Part shown: positions 45,870 through 54,935 of the stretch, piece after piece
How the letters are laid out: the number at the start of each line of letters is the position of its first letter
Position numbering within the stretch: position 1 is the stretch's first letter
Assembly (NCBI RefSeq): GCF_030285625.1
Contig: NZ_CP127294.1
Span: 2,304,001 to 2,368,000, forward strand
Direction: 5' to 3'
Length of the DNA stretch: 64,000 nt
From: Amycolatopsis sp. 2-15
Lineage (GTDB): Bacteria > Actinomycetota > Actinomycetes > Mycobacteriales > Pseudonocardiaceae
The notes under the pieces: model-generated
What the model was told of the DNA's origin: nothing
What the model saw: only the letters and a program-made list of their open reading frames with translations
Database searches by the model: none
Translations under genes and position numbers: made by a program

Positions 45870-45898
45870 GATGGAGTCTCCAGTCACTGGAGGGTCAA
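45868..45898 (-). promoter_or_regulatory. MerR-type promoter with palindromic operator in a 19-bp spacer
   Basis: On the minus strand TTGACC (45898-45893) is followed by CTCCAGT-G-ACTGGAG (45892-45878), a perfect 7-1-7 palindrome, and a CATCAT -10 (45873-45868), 19 bases from the -35. The long spacer with a central palindrome is the mark of MerR-controlled promoters, so the gene is probably autoregulated. The palindrome also lies about 17 bases before the DUF3180 promoter box on the other strand. Confidence 0.55.
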
Positions 45899-45906
45899 GG
45901 CTTCTC

Positions 45907-45914
45907 GGTACGGT
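45907..45914 (+). promoter_or_regulatory. GGTACGGT promoter box of the DUF3180 gene
   Basis: TACGGT (45909-45914) ends 7 bases before the ATG at 45922, consistent with transcription starting at the A of the start codon. The same octamer with the same 7-base gap precedes the gene at 46453. Confidence 0.5.
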
Positions 45915-45921
45915 AGACCGC

Positions 45922-46383
45922 ATGCACTTCACCCGGCCCCGTGAGCTGGTGGTGGCCGCGGTCCTCGGCCTTGTCCTGGTCTACGTCGTCTTCCAGCTCG
46001 CCTACGGTGACCTGCCCCGACTCCCGACGCTGGCAGGAGTCACGTTCGCAGTACTCGCCGTGATCGAGGCGATCATGGCTTACACGATCAGGTCGAGAAT
46101 CAAGGCCGGACGGGTGACGGCGTCGATCGGCATCGCACGCTCAGTAGCGCTCGCGAAGGCGTCCTCGTTGGCCGGATCATTCATGACAGGGGGTTGGCTG
46201 GCGGCGTTCGCGTATGCTTTTCCCCGACGTGACGAACTCGTCGCCAGTGTCTTCGACACCCGTGCCGCGGTGGTCGGCGCGGTGTGCTCCGCGATGCTCG
46301 TAGCTGCGGCTTTGTGGCTCGAGCACTCCTGCCGGACCCCTCCCCGCGACGAGCGGCAGGACAGCCGTCCGACGACCGGTTAA
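45922..46383 (+). CDS. DUF3180-family membrane protein
   Basis: 153 residues with four predicted membrane helices (about 8-26, 37-55, 75-96 and 112-132), the DUF3180 pattern of actinobacteria (Rv3605c in M. tuberculosis, directly after folK). Function is unknown. Its conserved link to the folate operon is broken here by the MerR gene. Leaderless start at ATG 45922. Confidence 0.8.
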   Translation: MHFTRPRELVVAAVLGLVLVYVVFQLAYGDLPRLPTLAGVTFAVLAVIEAIMAYTIRSRIKAGRVTASIGIARSVALAKASSLAGSFMTGGWLAAFAYAFPRRDELVASVFDTRAAVVGAVCSAMLVAAALWLEHSCRTPPRDERQDSRPTTG

Positions 46384-46437
46384 CGACCAGATCCTGCCGC
46401 TCGAAGTACCGACTAGGTCTCGTTCGGGTCACTGGAA

Positions 46438-46445
46438 GGTACGGT
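46438..46445 (+). promoter_or_regulatory. GGTACGGT promoter box of the DUF6779 gene
   Basis: TACGGT (46440-46445) ends 7 bases before ATG 46453; identical to the box upstream of the neighbouring DUF3180 gene. Confidence 0.5.
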
Positions 46446-46452
46446 GTCTGTC

Positions 46453-48201
46453 ATGACCGGCGTGGGTGACGACTCGCGCGGCCGCCTTCTGGGTAGGCCG
46501 TGGCTAGTCGTCGGATTCGTCCTCGCCATCGGAGCCACTCTCGCACTGGTGCTCAGCGACGACCTCCGGTTCCTTCGGTTGGGAATCGTCGCAGCCCTTT
46601 GGGCCGCCTTGATCGGCGCCTTCCTCGCCGTGAGGTATCGCAAGCACGCGGCGCACAGCGAGGACGCGGTCGCCGAGGCGCAGGCGGTATACGAACTGGA
46701 ACTGGAACGCGAGATCGCGGCTCGGCGTGAGTACGAGCTGGAGATCGAAGCCGAGACGAGGGAGGCCGCGGAGGCTAATTCGCGCGAAGAGCTCGATGCG
46801 CTGCGCGCCGAGGTGTCGGCGCTGCGCGAGAGCTTGCAGTCGCTGTTCGGCGGCGAGGTGCTGCTGGAACGCGTCGCGCTCACCGCGCAGGCCACGCGCA
46901 TGCGTTCGCTCAACGACGACCAGCGGCTCGTGTCCGCCGGCTCGGAGTCGAAGAACGGCAACGGCAAGAAGCCCGCGCAGCTGATGGCGCCGAAGAACCC
47001 GGTGGTCGAGGTCGGCAACGACCGGCCCACCGAGCTGATGGACCGCGTGCTCGACACCCCCGGCACCGACCGGCGGCGCAAGCCGGCCAACGGCTCGGGG
47101 CAGCCGGGTCAGCACGGTCCCGGCCAGGGCCAGGGTCCGAACGGCAAGCCGCCCGCTTCGCTGAACACCCAGCGCACGCAGCAGCTCGCCCGGCCGAAGC
47201 AGAACCGGCCGAAACCGGCTCCGCAGCCGCAGCCGTCGTCCCAGCCCGAGCCCGAGTCGGCCGCCGCGCGGGCCGTGAAGGCCGCCGAGTTGCGCGCCGA
47301 AGCCGCGCGTCGCCAGGCCGCGGCCGAGTCGCAGCCGACGCGCACCGTCGCGCCGGTCGCGCCCGAGTCGCTCGAGGAGACGCGCCAGGTGCCGCGGGCC
47401 GAGGTTTCGCGCCCGGGTATGCGCCGGGTGGAGCCGCCCGTTTCGCGCGCTGAGGCGTCGCGGCCGGATCTGCGTCGCGTCGAGCCGCCGGTGTCGCGCG
47501 CCGAGGTGTCCCGGCCCGATCTGCCCCGCGTGAGCCGTCAGGACCCGCCGACCGGCGAGTCGACGGCCGCGTGGAAGCCGGCGTGGGACGCGTCCGCCGA
47601 CTTCGGCGAGCGCCGCCGCTCCTCCGGTGACACTCCGCCGAAGCCTCGCGAGGCCACCGCTTCGCGCACCGATCTCCCGCCCGTGGCGGAGACCCCGGAG
47701 CCGTCGCAAGCCGAACCGAGCCAGCGCCAGCCTTCGCGCCTGGAGCAGTTCTCGCGCACGGACTTGTCGCCCCTGGCCGACTCCACACCCTCGACGCGAC
47801 ACGGCGCCCACTCGAACTCGGGTGACGAACCGGAGGAGCCGGCCAACCCGACCTTGCCGGAGTCGGTCCGCAGCACCGCCGCCAAGAGCTCTGGCGGTGG
47901 CCGCCGCCGCCGCTCCGACGACGAGCCGGCCGAAACGCCGGGCTCGCCGTCCGGCCGCCGCCGTCGCCCGGACGGCGAACCCCCCGCGTGGGAAGGCATG
48001 GTCACCGAGCGGGCTTCGCAGAGCCGCCGCAACGTGCCCCCCGTGGACGCCCCCGAGGAAACCCCCTCCCGCGGCCGCCGCTCCGCCGACCCCGCGCCGG
48101 CGAGCGGCTCCCACGCGGCCGGCCGGTCGGTCACGGAACTCCTGGCCGCCAACGGTGCCGCGGAATCCGCGCCGCGCCGTCGTCGTCGAGCAGAGGACTG
48201 A
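46453..48201 (+). CDS. DUF6779-like membrane protein with long Pro/Arg-rich tail (Rv3604c-like)
   Basis: 582 residues. Two close membrane helices (about 15-35 and 44-62) are followed by a coiled coil rich in Glu and Arg (about 70-135, AVYELELEREIAARREYELEIEAET...). The remaining 450 residues are disordered and rich in Pro, Arg, Ala and Ser, with 20-30 residue quasi-repeats such as AEVSRPGMRRVEPPVSRAEASRPDLRRVEPPVSR. The architecture and position match M. tuberculosis Rv3604c. Role unknown; a scaffold at the membrane is plausible. ATG 46453 is preferred over GTG 46444, which overlaps the promoter box. Confidence 0.82.
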   Translation: MTGVGDDSRGRLLGRPWLVVGFVLAIGATLALVLSDDLRFLRLGIVAALWAALIGAFLAVRYRKHAAHSEDAVAEAQAVYELELEREIAARREYELEIEAETREAAEANSREELDALRAEVSALRESLQSLFGGEVLLERVALTAQATRMRSLNDDQRLVSAGSESKNGNGKKPAQLMAPKNPVVEVGNDRPTELMDRVLDTPGTDRRRKPANGSGQPGQHGPGQGQGPNGKPPASLNTQRTQQLARPKQNRPKPAPQPQPSSQPEPESAAARAVKAAELRAEAARRQAAAESQPTRTVAPVAPESLEETRQVPRAEVSRPGMRRVEPPVSRAEASRPDLRRVEPPVSRAEVSRPDLPRVSRQDPPTGESTAAWKPAWDASADFGERRRSSGDTPPKPREATASRTDLPPVAETPEPSQAEPSQRQPSRLEQFSRTDLSPLADSTPSTRHGAHSNSGDEPEEPANPTLPESVRSTAAKSSGGGRRRRSDDEPAETPGSPSGRRRRPDGEPPAWEGMVTERASQSRRNVPPVDAPEETPSRGRRSADPAPASGSHAAGRSVTELLAANGAAESAPRRRRRAED

Positions 48202-48210
48202 ACCTCCCGG

Positions 48211-48246
48211 AAAGCCCCGGCCCAGCACGAACGGGCCGGGGCTTTT
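48211..48246 (+). terminator. Rho-independent terminator
   Basis: Perfect 13-bp arms AAAGCCCCGGCCC (48211-48223) and GGGCCGGGGCTTT (48233-48245), 9-base loop, TTTT. Confidence 0.9.
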
Positions 48247-48249
48247 CGC

Positions 48250-49196
48250 TGTGTACAAGCCTTCTACTGGCATCGCGGGGCCTTCTCACCACTCGCCGAT
48301 TGCGCGCGGCCGGCGGCTCGATCTGAATCCGGCGCTTCACCGCCAGTAGTCGCCGGGTCGCCGCGCGCTGCCGCTGCGCGAGGACGGCGGCGGCGCGGGC
48401 TGCGCAGTCTTCGGTGAGGAGACAAACTGCACCGAAACCCTTGGTCGGGCAGCGCCGCTGTGCCGGGGAGCTCCGCAACCCTTCCGGTGCCGGGGGGAGC
48501 GTAGTGCTCGGTGTGAGCCGGGTGCGTTGGTTGCTGCGGCAGAAGCCGGTGGCCGGGAGCCCGAGGGAGCTCGTGTGGCAACCGCGTGCGGTGGTCGGTT
48601 CGAGCCGGGTTCGTCGCTGCGGCAGAAGCCGGTGGCGCGCGCTGCGCAGTCTTCGGTGACGAGACGAACAGCACCGAAACCTTGGCCCGGCAGCGCCGCT
48701 GTGCCGGGGAGCTCCCCAACCGTGTCCGGAGCGGGGGAGCGCGGTGGTCGATTTGAGCCGGGATTGTCGCTGCGGCAGAAATCCGTGGGCCTGAGCCCCA
48801 GAGGCTCGTGCGGCAACCGTGACCGGCGCAGGGGAGCGCACTCGTCGGTTTAAGGCGGGTTCGTCGCTGCGCCAGAAACCCGTGGCCTGGAGCCTGAGGG
48901 GCTTGCGCAGCAACGGTGGCCGGTGCCGGGGAGCGTGGTGGTCGGTGTGAGGCGGGTGCGTTGCTGCGGCAGAAGCCGGTGGCCCGGGGTCCCGAGGGCT
49001 TGCGTGGCGATCGTGGTCGGCGCCGGGGAGCGCGGACCGAGCCGGATTCGGGGCTCGGCACCTCGCCGCCCGAAACACCCGATCGCCGGGAGATCACCGG
49101 TGCGACCCGCGCAGCCGTTGCCCTCGACAGAAAAAACCGTGGCCGCGAAGAGCCACAGCCAGCACCACACACCTCGCCCCCGTATGGTGACCGCTC
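48250..49196. repeat. Intergenic degenerate repeat array
   Basis: No gene is supported in these 950 bases. GTCGCTGCGGCAGAAGCCGGTGGC and variants recur near 48530, 48613, 48768, 48862 and 48959. A longer block starting GCGCAGTCTTCGGTGA and running through ACCGAAACC..TTGG and GCAGCGCCGCTGTGCCGGGGAGCTCC occurs twice (from about 48402 and 48645). GCCGGGGAGCG also recurs. Reading frames are repetitive and lack ribosome sites. The last 60 bases hold the promoter of the PrsW gene. Confidence 0.7.
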
Positions 49197-50375
49197 GTGA
49201 ACGGAACCCTCCCCACCACGAAGGGCTCAGCGGCGAGACCCGGTGCTCGCCTTCCGCGTCGGGTCACGGTGTTGTTGCCCGTGGTCGGGTTGATCGTCGT
49301 GGCGTTGTGTGGCCTGTTCCTGTTCGGGCTGGCCACGGCGCGCGTCGGTGTGGGGGCGGTGGCGATCGGGGTGCTGGCGGCGCTCGTGCCGGTCGCGGTG
49401 GTGGTCGCGGGGTTCCTGTGGGTGGACCGGTGGGAACCGGAGCCCGCGAAGCTGCTGTTGCTGGCGTTCGCGTGGGGGGCGTGCATCGCGACGATCACCG
49501 CGCTGGTCATCAACAGCGGCGCCGAGGCTGTGGGCGACATCCTGCTCGGCAGTGGCAACGGCTCGAAAGTCAGCGCGCTCGTTTCCGCTCCGCTGGTGGA
49601 AGAAGCGGCGAAGGACGCCTTCGTGCTGCTCATCTTCTGGCGCCGCAGCGCGGAGTTCGACGGAGTGGTCGACGGGATCGTCTACGCGGGCTTCTCGGCG
49701 GCCGGCTTCGCGTTCACCGAGAACATCTATTACTTCGGCCGCGCGTTCGCCGAGTACGGCTTCGGCAACGGCGCCAACGCGGGTGTGCTTGCCGCGTTTT
49801 TCCTGCGTGGGGTGCTGTCGCCGTTCACGCATCCGTTGTTCGCCGTGATGGCGGGCATCGGATTCGGGGTGGCGGCGCGCACGCGGCAGCGGTGGCTGCG
49901 GGTCGTCGCGCCACTCGCCGGGTACCTGGCGGGAGTGTGCCTCCACGCGCTGTGGAACAGCGCGGCCACGCTCGGCGGCTCGAAGGCGTTCCTCACCGTG
50001 TACTTCCTGATCATGGTGCCGCTGTTCATCGGCGTGGTCTACGTGATCGTGCTGCAACGGCGGCGCGAACAACGCATCGTGGCGGCCGCGTTGCCGAAGA
50101 TGGTGGCCGACCGGTGGATCGCGAAGTCGGAGGTCAGCCTGCTGGCGAGTCTCTCGGGGCGCCGCGCGTGGCGCAGACAGGCCAGACGCGAGTCCGGCAG
50201 AGCGGCGGCGCGGGCGGTCGGACTGTACCAGGCGAGCGTTTCGGAGCTCGCGTTCCTGGGGCGCAACCGCATCCGCAGCGAAGAGGACCAGCGGCGCCAG
50301 GATGAGCTGCTGCGCACCCTCAAAACGGCGCGCGCCGACGCCGTGCGCCTCGCCACCACGGCCGAGCCGCGATGA
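49197..50375 (+). CDS. PrsW-family intramembrane metalloprotease
   Basis: 392 residues with about nine membrane helices. The family motifs are APLVEEAAKDAFVL (glutamate pair), GFAFTENIYYF, THPLFAVMAGIGFG and LAGVCLHALWN; Glu and His residues in these make the active site. In Bacillus PrsW cleaves an anti-sigma factor, but targets in actinobacteria are mostly unknown. The C-terminal 100 residues are a basic cytoplasmic tail. GTG 49197 lies 8 bases after TATGGT (49183-49188), so it may be leaderless. Confidence 0.88.
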   Translation: MNGTLPTTKGSAARPGARLPRRVTVLLPVVGLIVVALCGLFLFGLATARVGVGAVAIGVLAALVPVAVVVAGFLWVDRWEPEPAKLLLLAFAWGACIATITALVINSGAEAVGDILLGSGNGSKVSALVSAPLVEEAAKDAFVLLIFWRRSAEFDGVVDGIVYAGFSAAGFAFTENIYYFGRAFAEYGFGNGANAGVLAAFFLRGVLSPFTHPLFAVMAGIGFGVAARTRQRWLRVVAPLAGYLAGVCLHALWNSAATLGGSKAFLTVYFLIMVPLFIGVVYVIVLQRRREQRIVAAALPKMVADRWIAKSEVSLLASLSGRRAWRRQARRESGRAAARAVGLYQASVSELAFLGRNRIRSEEDQRRQDELLRTLKTARADAVRLATTAEPR

Positions 50376-50543
50376 TCGTCATCCCCCCGGCGGGGTAGCT
50401 CGATCGAGCCGAAAACCCATGCTCAGCGGGGGTGCGGCGGCCCTCCGCCGCGCAGGTCCCCGAGGCGCGATTAAATTACTTCCGCGATTGAACGACCGGG
50501 TGAAGCTCGTCACCAGAGCTCCGCGATCCGGACGCGACGGGGC

Positions 50544-50549
50544 TACTCT
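50544..50549 (+). promoter_or_regulatory. Predicted -10 box of the DUF2520-panC-panD operon
   Basis: TACTCT in the 256-base gap before the operon; transcription would start near 50556, about 50 bases before the short leader ORF. Confidence 0.35.
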
Positions 50550-50608
50550 CGCGCCGTCGTCTGGTACCCGGAACAGCGGGACTGGAACGAGCCAAGGAGT
50601 TTCGAGCC

Positions 50609-50635
50609 ATGAGCGTCCACAGGCGCACGCCATGA
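50609..50635 (+). CDS. Eight-codon leader peptide coupled to the DUF2520 gene
   Basis: ATG AGC ... CCA TGA encodes MSVHRRTP. AAGGAG (50595-50600) lies 8 bases before its ATG, the best ribosome site in the region, while the DUF2520 ATG (50632) has none of its own and overlaps the leader stop as ATGA. The leader may therefore supply ribosomes to the main gene by termination-reinitiation. It might also be chance. Confidence 0.4.
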   Translation: MSVHRRTP

Positions 50636-51534
50636 ACCGACCGGCCCGCCTCGCGGTGGGCGTGGTCTCGGCCGGGAGGGTGGGCAGCGTCCTGGGCGCG
50701 GCGCTGGCCAGGGCGGGGCACACGGTGGTTGCCGCCTCCGGCCTGTCGGCCGAGTCGCTGGCGCGGGCCGAACGCCTGTTGCCCGACGTTCCCCTGCTGC
50801 CGCCCGACGAGGTCGTCCGCCGCGCCGACCTGGTGCTGCTCGCGCTGCCCGACGACGCCCTCGAAGGCATGGTCCGTGGGCTCGTGGCGACAGAGTCGCT
50901 GCGACCGGGCCAGATCGTCGTCCACACCTCCGGCGCCCACGGCGTCGACGTCCTGAAGCCCGCCGCGCAGGCCGGCGCGCTGGCGCTCGCGCTGCACCCC
51001 GTGCTCACGTTCACGGGCCGCGCCGAAGACCTCGAACGCCTCAGCACCGCCAGCATCGGCGTCACCGCGGCACCCGACGACGAGGTGGCCTGGAACGTCG
51101 GCGAGGCGCTGGCCGTGGAGATGGGCGCCGAGCCGGTGCGCATCCCCGAGGCCGCCCGCGCGCTCTACCACGCGGCGCTCTCGCACGGCGCCAACCACCT
51201 GATGACGCTCGTCGCCGACTGCACGGAGCTCCTCCGCGAAGCCGGAATCGGGCATTCGGAACGACTCGTCGCACCACTGCTGTCGGCCGCACTGGATAAT
51301 GTGCTGCGCTACGGCGACCGCGCCCTCACCGGCCCGGTGGCGCGTGGTGATCTCGGCACCGTCCGCAAGCACCTCACCGTGCTCTCGGACACGGAGCCGG
51401 CGATCGCCCCGGCCTACCGGGCACTGGCCCGGCGCACGGCCGAGCGGTCCCGCGCCGCCGGCCTGCTCGACGCGGCGACCGCCGCCGAGCTGACCGACCT
51501 CCTCGACGACCCCGCCGAAGGGCAGACCCCGTGA
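50632..51534 (+). CDS. Rossmann-fold DUF2520 protein of the pantothenate operon
   Basis: 300 residues. The N-terminal NAD(P)-binding region VGVVSAGRVGSVLGAALARAGHTVVAASG has the GxGxxG-like turn with substitutions (SAGRVGS). LVLLALPDDALEGMV and VVHTSGAHG follow, and the C-terminal DUF2520 helical domain carries LYHAALSHGANHLMTLVADCTELL. It resembles ketopantoate-reductase or prephenate-dehydrogenase-like folds, and its fixed place before panC (Rv3603c in M. tuberculosis) suggests a link to pantothenate, but activity is unproven. The stop overlaps the panC GTG. Confidence 0.85.
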   Translation: MNRPARLAVGVVSAGRVGSVLGAALARAGHTVVAASGLSAESLARAERLLPDVPLLPPDEVVRRADLVLLALPDDALEGMVRGLVATESLRPGQIVVHTSGAHGVDVLKPAAQAGALALALHPVLTFTGRAEDLERLSTASIGVTAAPDDEVAWNVGEALAVEMGAEPVRIPEAARALYHAALSHGANHLMTLVADCTELLREAGIGHSERLVAPLLSAALDNVLRYGDRALTGPVARGDLGTVRKHLTVLSDTEPAIAPAYRALARRTAERSRAAGLLDAATAAELTDLLDDPAEGQTP

Positions 51535-52439
51535 CCACACCGAAGTTCAAGCGCGCCACGCTCAACGCCTACCAGCCGCCCGAACACATCAGCCAGGTGA
51601 GCCGCGCGCTGCGCAGCGCCGGCCACAAGGTGGCACTCGTGCCCACGATGGGCGCGTTGCACGCCGGCCACCGCGAGCTGATGCGCCGCGCGAAGCGCCT
51701 GCCGAACACGATCGTGGCCGCGTCGATCTTCGTGAACCCGCTGCAGTTCGGCGCGGGCGAGGACTTCGAGGCGTACCCGCGGCGCATGGAGGAGGACCTC
51801 GCGACGCTGGGCGAAGCCGGTGTCGAGCTGGCCTTCACCCCGAAGGCGAGTGACCTGTACACCGACAACGCGATGGTCACCGTGCATCCCGGCCCGCTCG
51901 GCGACGAGCTGGAGGGCGCCGCGCGGCCCGGGCACTTCACCGGGGTGCTCACCGTCGTCGCGAAGCTGTTCAACCTGCTGCGCCCGGACTACGCGTTCTT
52001 CGGGGAGAAGGACTACCAGCAGCTGGTGCTGATCAAGAAGATGGTGGCCGACCTGAACATCGACACCCGCGTGATCGGGGTGCCGACGGTCCGCGAGCGC
52101 GACGGGCTCGCTCTGTCTTCCCGCAACGTGTACCTGACGCCGGAGCAGCGGGAGGACGCCGTGGTGCTTTCCGCGGCGCTGACCGCGGGGGCGCACGTCG
52201 GCCGCGACGGGGCCGAAGCGGTGCTGGAGATGGCTCGCCGGACGCTCGCCGAGCGTCCGCAGGTGGAGGTGGACTACCTGGAGCTGAGGGGAACCGATCT
52301 CGGGTCGGCGCCCGTCGACGGTGAGGCACGGCTGTTGATCGCCGCCCGGGTGGGGAGCACCCGGCTGATCGACAACGTGGGAGTGCTGCTCGGAAGGGCT
52401 GTGGACCATCCGAGCGTGGATTTGGACGCAGGGGAATAG
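51531..52439 (+). CDS. panC: Pantothenate synthetase
   Basis: Condenses pantoate and beta-alanine with ATP. 302 residues. ALVPTMGALHAGHRELMRRAK holds the HIGH-like motif, VNPLQFGAGEDFEAYPR the pantoate site, FFGEKDYQQLVLIKKMV and LALSSRNVYL (KMSKS equivalent) complete the active site. GTG 51531 overlaps the upstream stop. panD follows after 12 bases. Confidence 0.97.
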   Translation: MTTPKFKRATLNAYQPPEHISQVSRALRSAGHKVALVPTMGALHAGHRELMRRAKRLPNTIVAASIFVNPLQFGAGEDFEAYPRRMEEDLATLGEAGVELAFTPKASDLYTDNAMVTVHPGPLGDELEGAARPGHFTGVLTVVAKLFNLLRPDYAFFGEKDYQQLVLIKKMVADLNIDTRVIGVPTVRERDGLALSSRNVYLTPEQREDAVVLSAALTAGAHVGRDGAEAVLEMARRTLAERPQVEVDYLELRGTDLGSAPVDGEARLLIAARVGSTRLIDNVGVLLGRAVDHPSVDLDAGE

Positions 52440-52451
52440 GGAGAGTCCACG

Positions 52452-52946
52452 ATGTACCGCACGATGCTGAAGTCGAAGATCCACCGGGCCACGGTGACGC
52501 AGGCGGATCTGCACTACGTGGGGTCGGTGACCGTCGACGAGGACCTGATGGAGGCCGCCGACCTCCTGCCGGGCGAGCAGGTGTCCATTGTGGACGTCAC
52601 GAACGGCGCCCGGCTCGAGACCTACGTGATCAAGGGCCAGCGCGGCAGCGGCGTGCTCGGCATCAACGGCGCCGCGGCGCACCTGGTGCACCCCGGTGAC
52701 CTCGTCATCCTCATCTCCTACGGCCAGATGGACAGCGTGGAGGCGCTGAACTACGAGCCGCGGGTGATCTTCGTCGACGAGGACAACCAGATCGTCGAAC
52801 GCGGGACCGACCCGGCTCACGCGCCGGAGGGGTCGGGCCTGCTGAGCGGCACCGTCACGCTGCCCGAGGAGGACACGATCGCCTTCCCGGTGGCCGAAAC
52901 CGCCGACGCGCGCCGCCTCGACGCCTTGCTGCACGCGGAAAGCTAA
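52452..52946 (+). CDS. panD: Aspartate 1-decarboxylase
   Basis: Makes beta-alanine for panC. Pyruvoyl enzyme that self-cleaves at Gly24-Ser25 in [13 protein letters not shown]. 164 residues, slightly longer at the C-terminus than in E. coli, as in mycobacteria. [11 protein letters not shown] and [10 protein letters not shown] are family segments. GGGAG lies before ATG 52452. Confidence 0.97.
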   Translation: MYRTMLKSKIHRATVTQADLHYVGSVTVDEDLMEAADLLPGEQVSIVDVTNGARLETYVIKGQRGSGVLGINGAAAHLVHPGDLVILISYGQMDSVEALNYEPRVIFVDEDNQIVERGTDPAHAPEGSGLLSGTVTLPEEDTIAFPVAETADARRLDALLHAES

Positions 52947-53006
52947 GCCATCACTGTGATCCACCGAGCCGGCGGCGAAACCGGGCCGCAGTAAAGGAAG
53001 TCCGCG

Positions 53007-53780
53007 TTGCTGCTCACCGTCGACGTCGGCAACACCAACATCGTCCTCGGGCTGTACGAGGGGCAGCGGCTCGTCGGCGACTGGCGCATGCGCACCGACG
53101 CGCGCATGACCGCCGACGAGCTCGCGCTCACCATGCGCGGGCTGCTCGGCCCGCACGCCGACGCGATCACCGGCATCAGCGCACTGTCCACAGTGCCCGC
53201 TGTGCTGCGCGAACTGCGGGTGATGTTGAGCCGGTACTACCCGCGGCTGCCGAAGATCGTGGTGGAACCCGGTGTGCGCACGGGTGTGCCGCTGCTCGTG
53301 GACAACCCCAAGGAGGTGGGCGCCGACCGGCTCGTGAACACCCTCGCCGCCCACCACCTGCACGCCACCGCGTGCGTGGTGGTCGACTTCGGCACGTCCA
53401 CGAACGTCGACGCCATCTCCGCCAAGGGCGAGTTCCTCGGCGGCGCGTTCGCCCCCGGCATCGACATCTCCGTGGACGCGCTCGCCGCCCGCGCCGCCGC
53501 GTTGCGCAAGGTGGAGCTCGTGCCGCCGCGGTCGGTCATCGGCAAGAACACCGTGGAATGCCTGCAGTCCGGCATCCTCTACGGCTTCGCGGGCCAGGTC
53601 GACGGCCTCGTCAAACGCATCGTGCGCGAACTGCGCAGCGACGAAACCGAGCCGGTCGCGGTGATCGCGACCGGCGGCCTCGCGCCGTTGGTGATCGGCG
53701 AATCGGAGACGATCAAGGAGCACGTGCCCGATCTGACTTTGCTGGGCTTGCGCTTGGTTTACGAGCGAAACGTGCGCTAG
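53007..53780 (+). CDS. coaX: Type III pantothenate kinase
   Basis: First enzyme of CoA synthesis; K+-dependent and not feedback-inhibited by CoA. 257 residues. LTVDVGNTNIVLGLYEG is the phosphate loop, NPKEVGADRLVN the pantothenate site, CVVVDFGTSTNVDAIS the second phosphate motif, and FLGGAFAPGIDIS the dimer contact. The start is TTG 53007 with AAGGAAG 7 bases upstream. Its TAG stop lies inside the 6-bp target duplication of the IS481 element, which begins one base later. Confidence 0.96.
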   Translation: MLLTVDVGNTNIVLGLYEGQRLVGDWRMRTDARMTADELALTMRGLLGPHADAITGISALSTVPAVLRELRVMLSRYYPRLPKIVVEPGVRTGVPLLVDNPKEVGADRLVNTLAAHHLHATACVVVDFGTSTNVDAISAKGEFLGGAFAPGIDISVDALAARAAALRKVELVPPRSVIGKNTVECLQSGILYGFAGQVDGLVKRIVRELRSDETEPVAVIATGGLAPLVIGESETIKEHVPDLTLLGLRLVYERNVR

Positions 53781-53781
53781 A
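53776..53781. repeat. Left copy of 6-bp target-site duplication GCTAGA
   Basis: GCTAGA directly precedes the IS481 left end and is repeated at 56259-56264 directly after the right end. It contains the coaX stop codon. Confidence 0.8.
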
Positions 53782-54702
53782 TGTTGCGGGTCATGACGTT
53801 GGTGTCGGCTGGCAGGGCCTGAGACAGGGGACGGGTCTTTCGGCGGCAGGATGAGAAGTGCGACCCACTCGTCCGTCGAGCAGAAAGACCCGTCCATGCA
53901 CCACCGTAATGCCCCGCTGTCGCTCGAGGGCCGTCGCCGGCTCGTGCAGCGGTGCCAGACCCGTCCGATCGCCCATGTCGCCGCCGAGATGGGCATCTCG
54001 CGGCAATGCGCATCCAAGTGGGTCAACCGCTGGCGCCGCTACGGCGAAGCCGGCCTGCTCGACCGGTCCAGCGTCCCGCACCACCAGCCCACCACCACTC
54101 CCGCGCAGGTGGTGGCCCGGATCGAGCAGCTACGCCGACAGCGGAAATACTCCGCCCGCCGGATCGCCACCGAACTGGCCGCCGAGGGCATCACCATCTC
54201 CGTCCGCACCATCGGCCGCCACCTGCTGCAGCTGGGCCTGAACCGGCGCCGCTTCCTCGACCCCACCGGGGCGACCAACCGGGCACCGCGGCGGATCATC
54301 GCGCGCTGGCCCGGGCACATGGTCCACCTCGATGTGAAGAAGACCGGCCAGATCCCCGACGGCGGTGGCTGGCGGATCCACGGCAAAGGCAGCGACCAGG
54401 ACAAACACGCCCGCCGCGGCAAGACCCGCGGCGGCCGGGCCCGCTACACCTACCTGCACTCCGCCATCGACGGCTACTCCCGCCTGGCCTACACCGAAGC
54501 CCTGCCCGACGAGAAAGCCCAGACCGCGATCAGGTTCGTCCACCGCGCCCGCGCGTTCTTCGCCGCCCACGGCATCACCCACATCCACCGCCTCGTCACC
54601 GACAACGGCGCCTGCTACCGCGCCAACGACTTCGCCACCGTCCTACACGGAGCCCGCCACCAGCGAATCACGCCCTACACCCCACGCCACAACGGCAAAG
54701 TC

Positions 54703-54935
54703 TGTGAAGACTGGGGCTTGGTGCTGCGCCGGGCTGGTTTGACCCCGGCCAAGGTATGACCCGAGGCGCGACCTTGGTGTCCTGCGTTCGATTTGTCGGC
54801 CGGTCCGGGCGCAGCACCGTACGCGCACCGGCCAGACGGGTCTGACCTGATAGGAGCTTGGACCAGAAGCCCCGTCACAGACCTGTCGCCCGTCCGGTCG
54901 GTTCGCCCCGTCCGCGAGCGTGAACCCACCGGAGG
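54703..54935 (+). ncRNA. Predicted IS110 bridge-RNA region (left end)
   Basis: In IS110-group elements the non-coding left end encodes a bridge RNA whose two loops pair with target and donor DNA to guide the recombinase. This region has the right place and length. I did not derive the fold or the pairing loops; the call rests on family knowledge and position. Confidence 0.45.

Noticed and set aside
48131..49172. Minus-strand ORFs of about 300 residues over the 48-49 kb array
   Set aside because: Repetitive translation with no codon preference; they also cross the clear terminator at 48211-48246.
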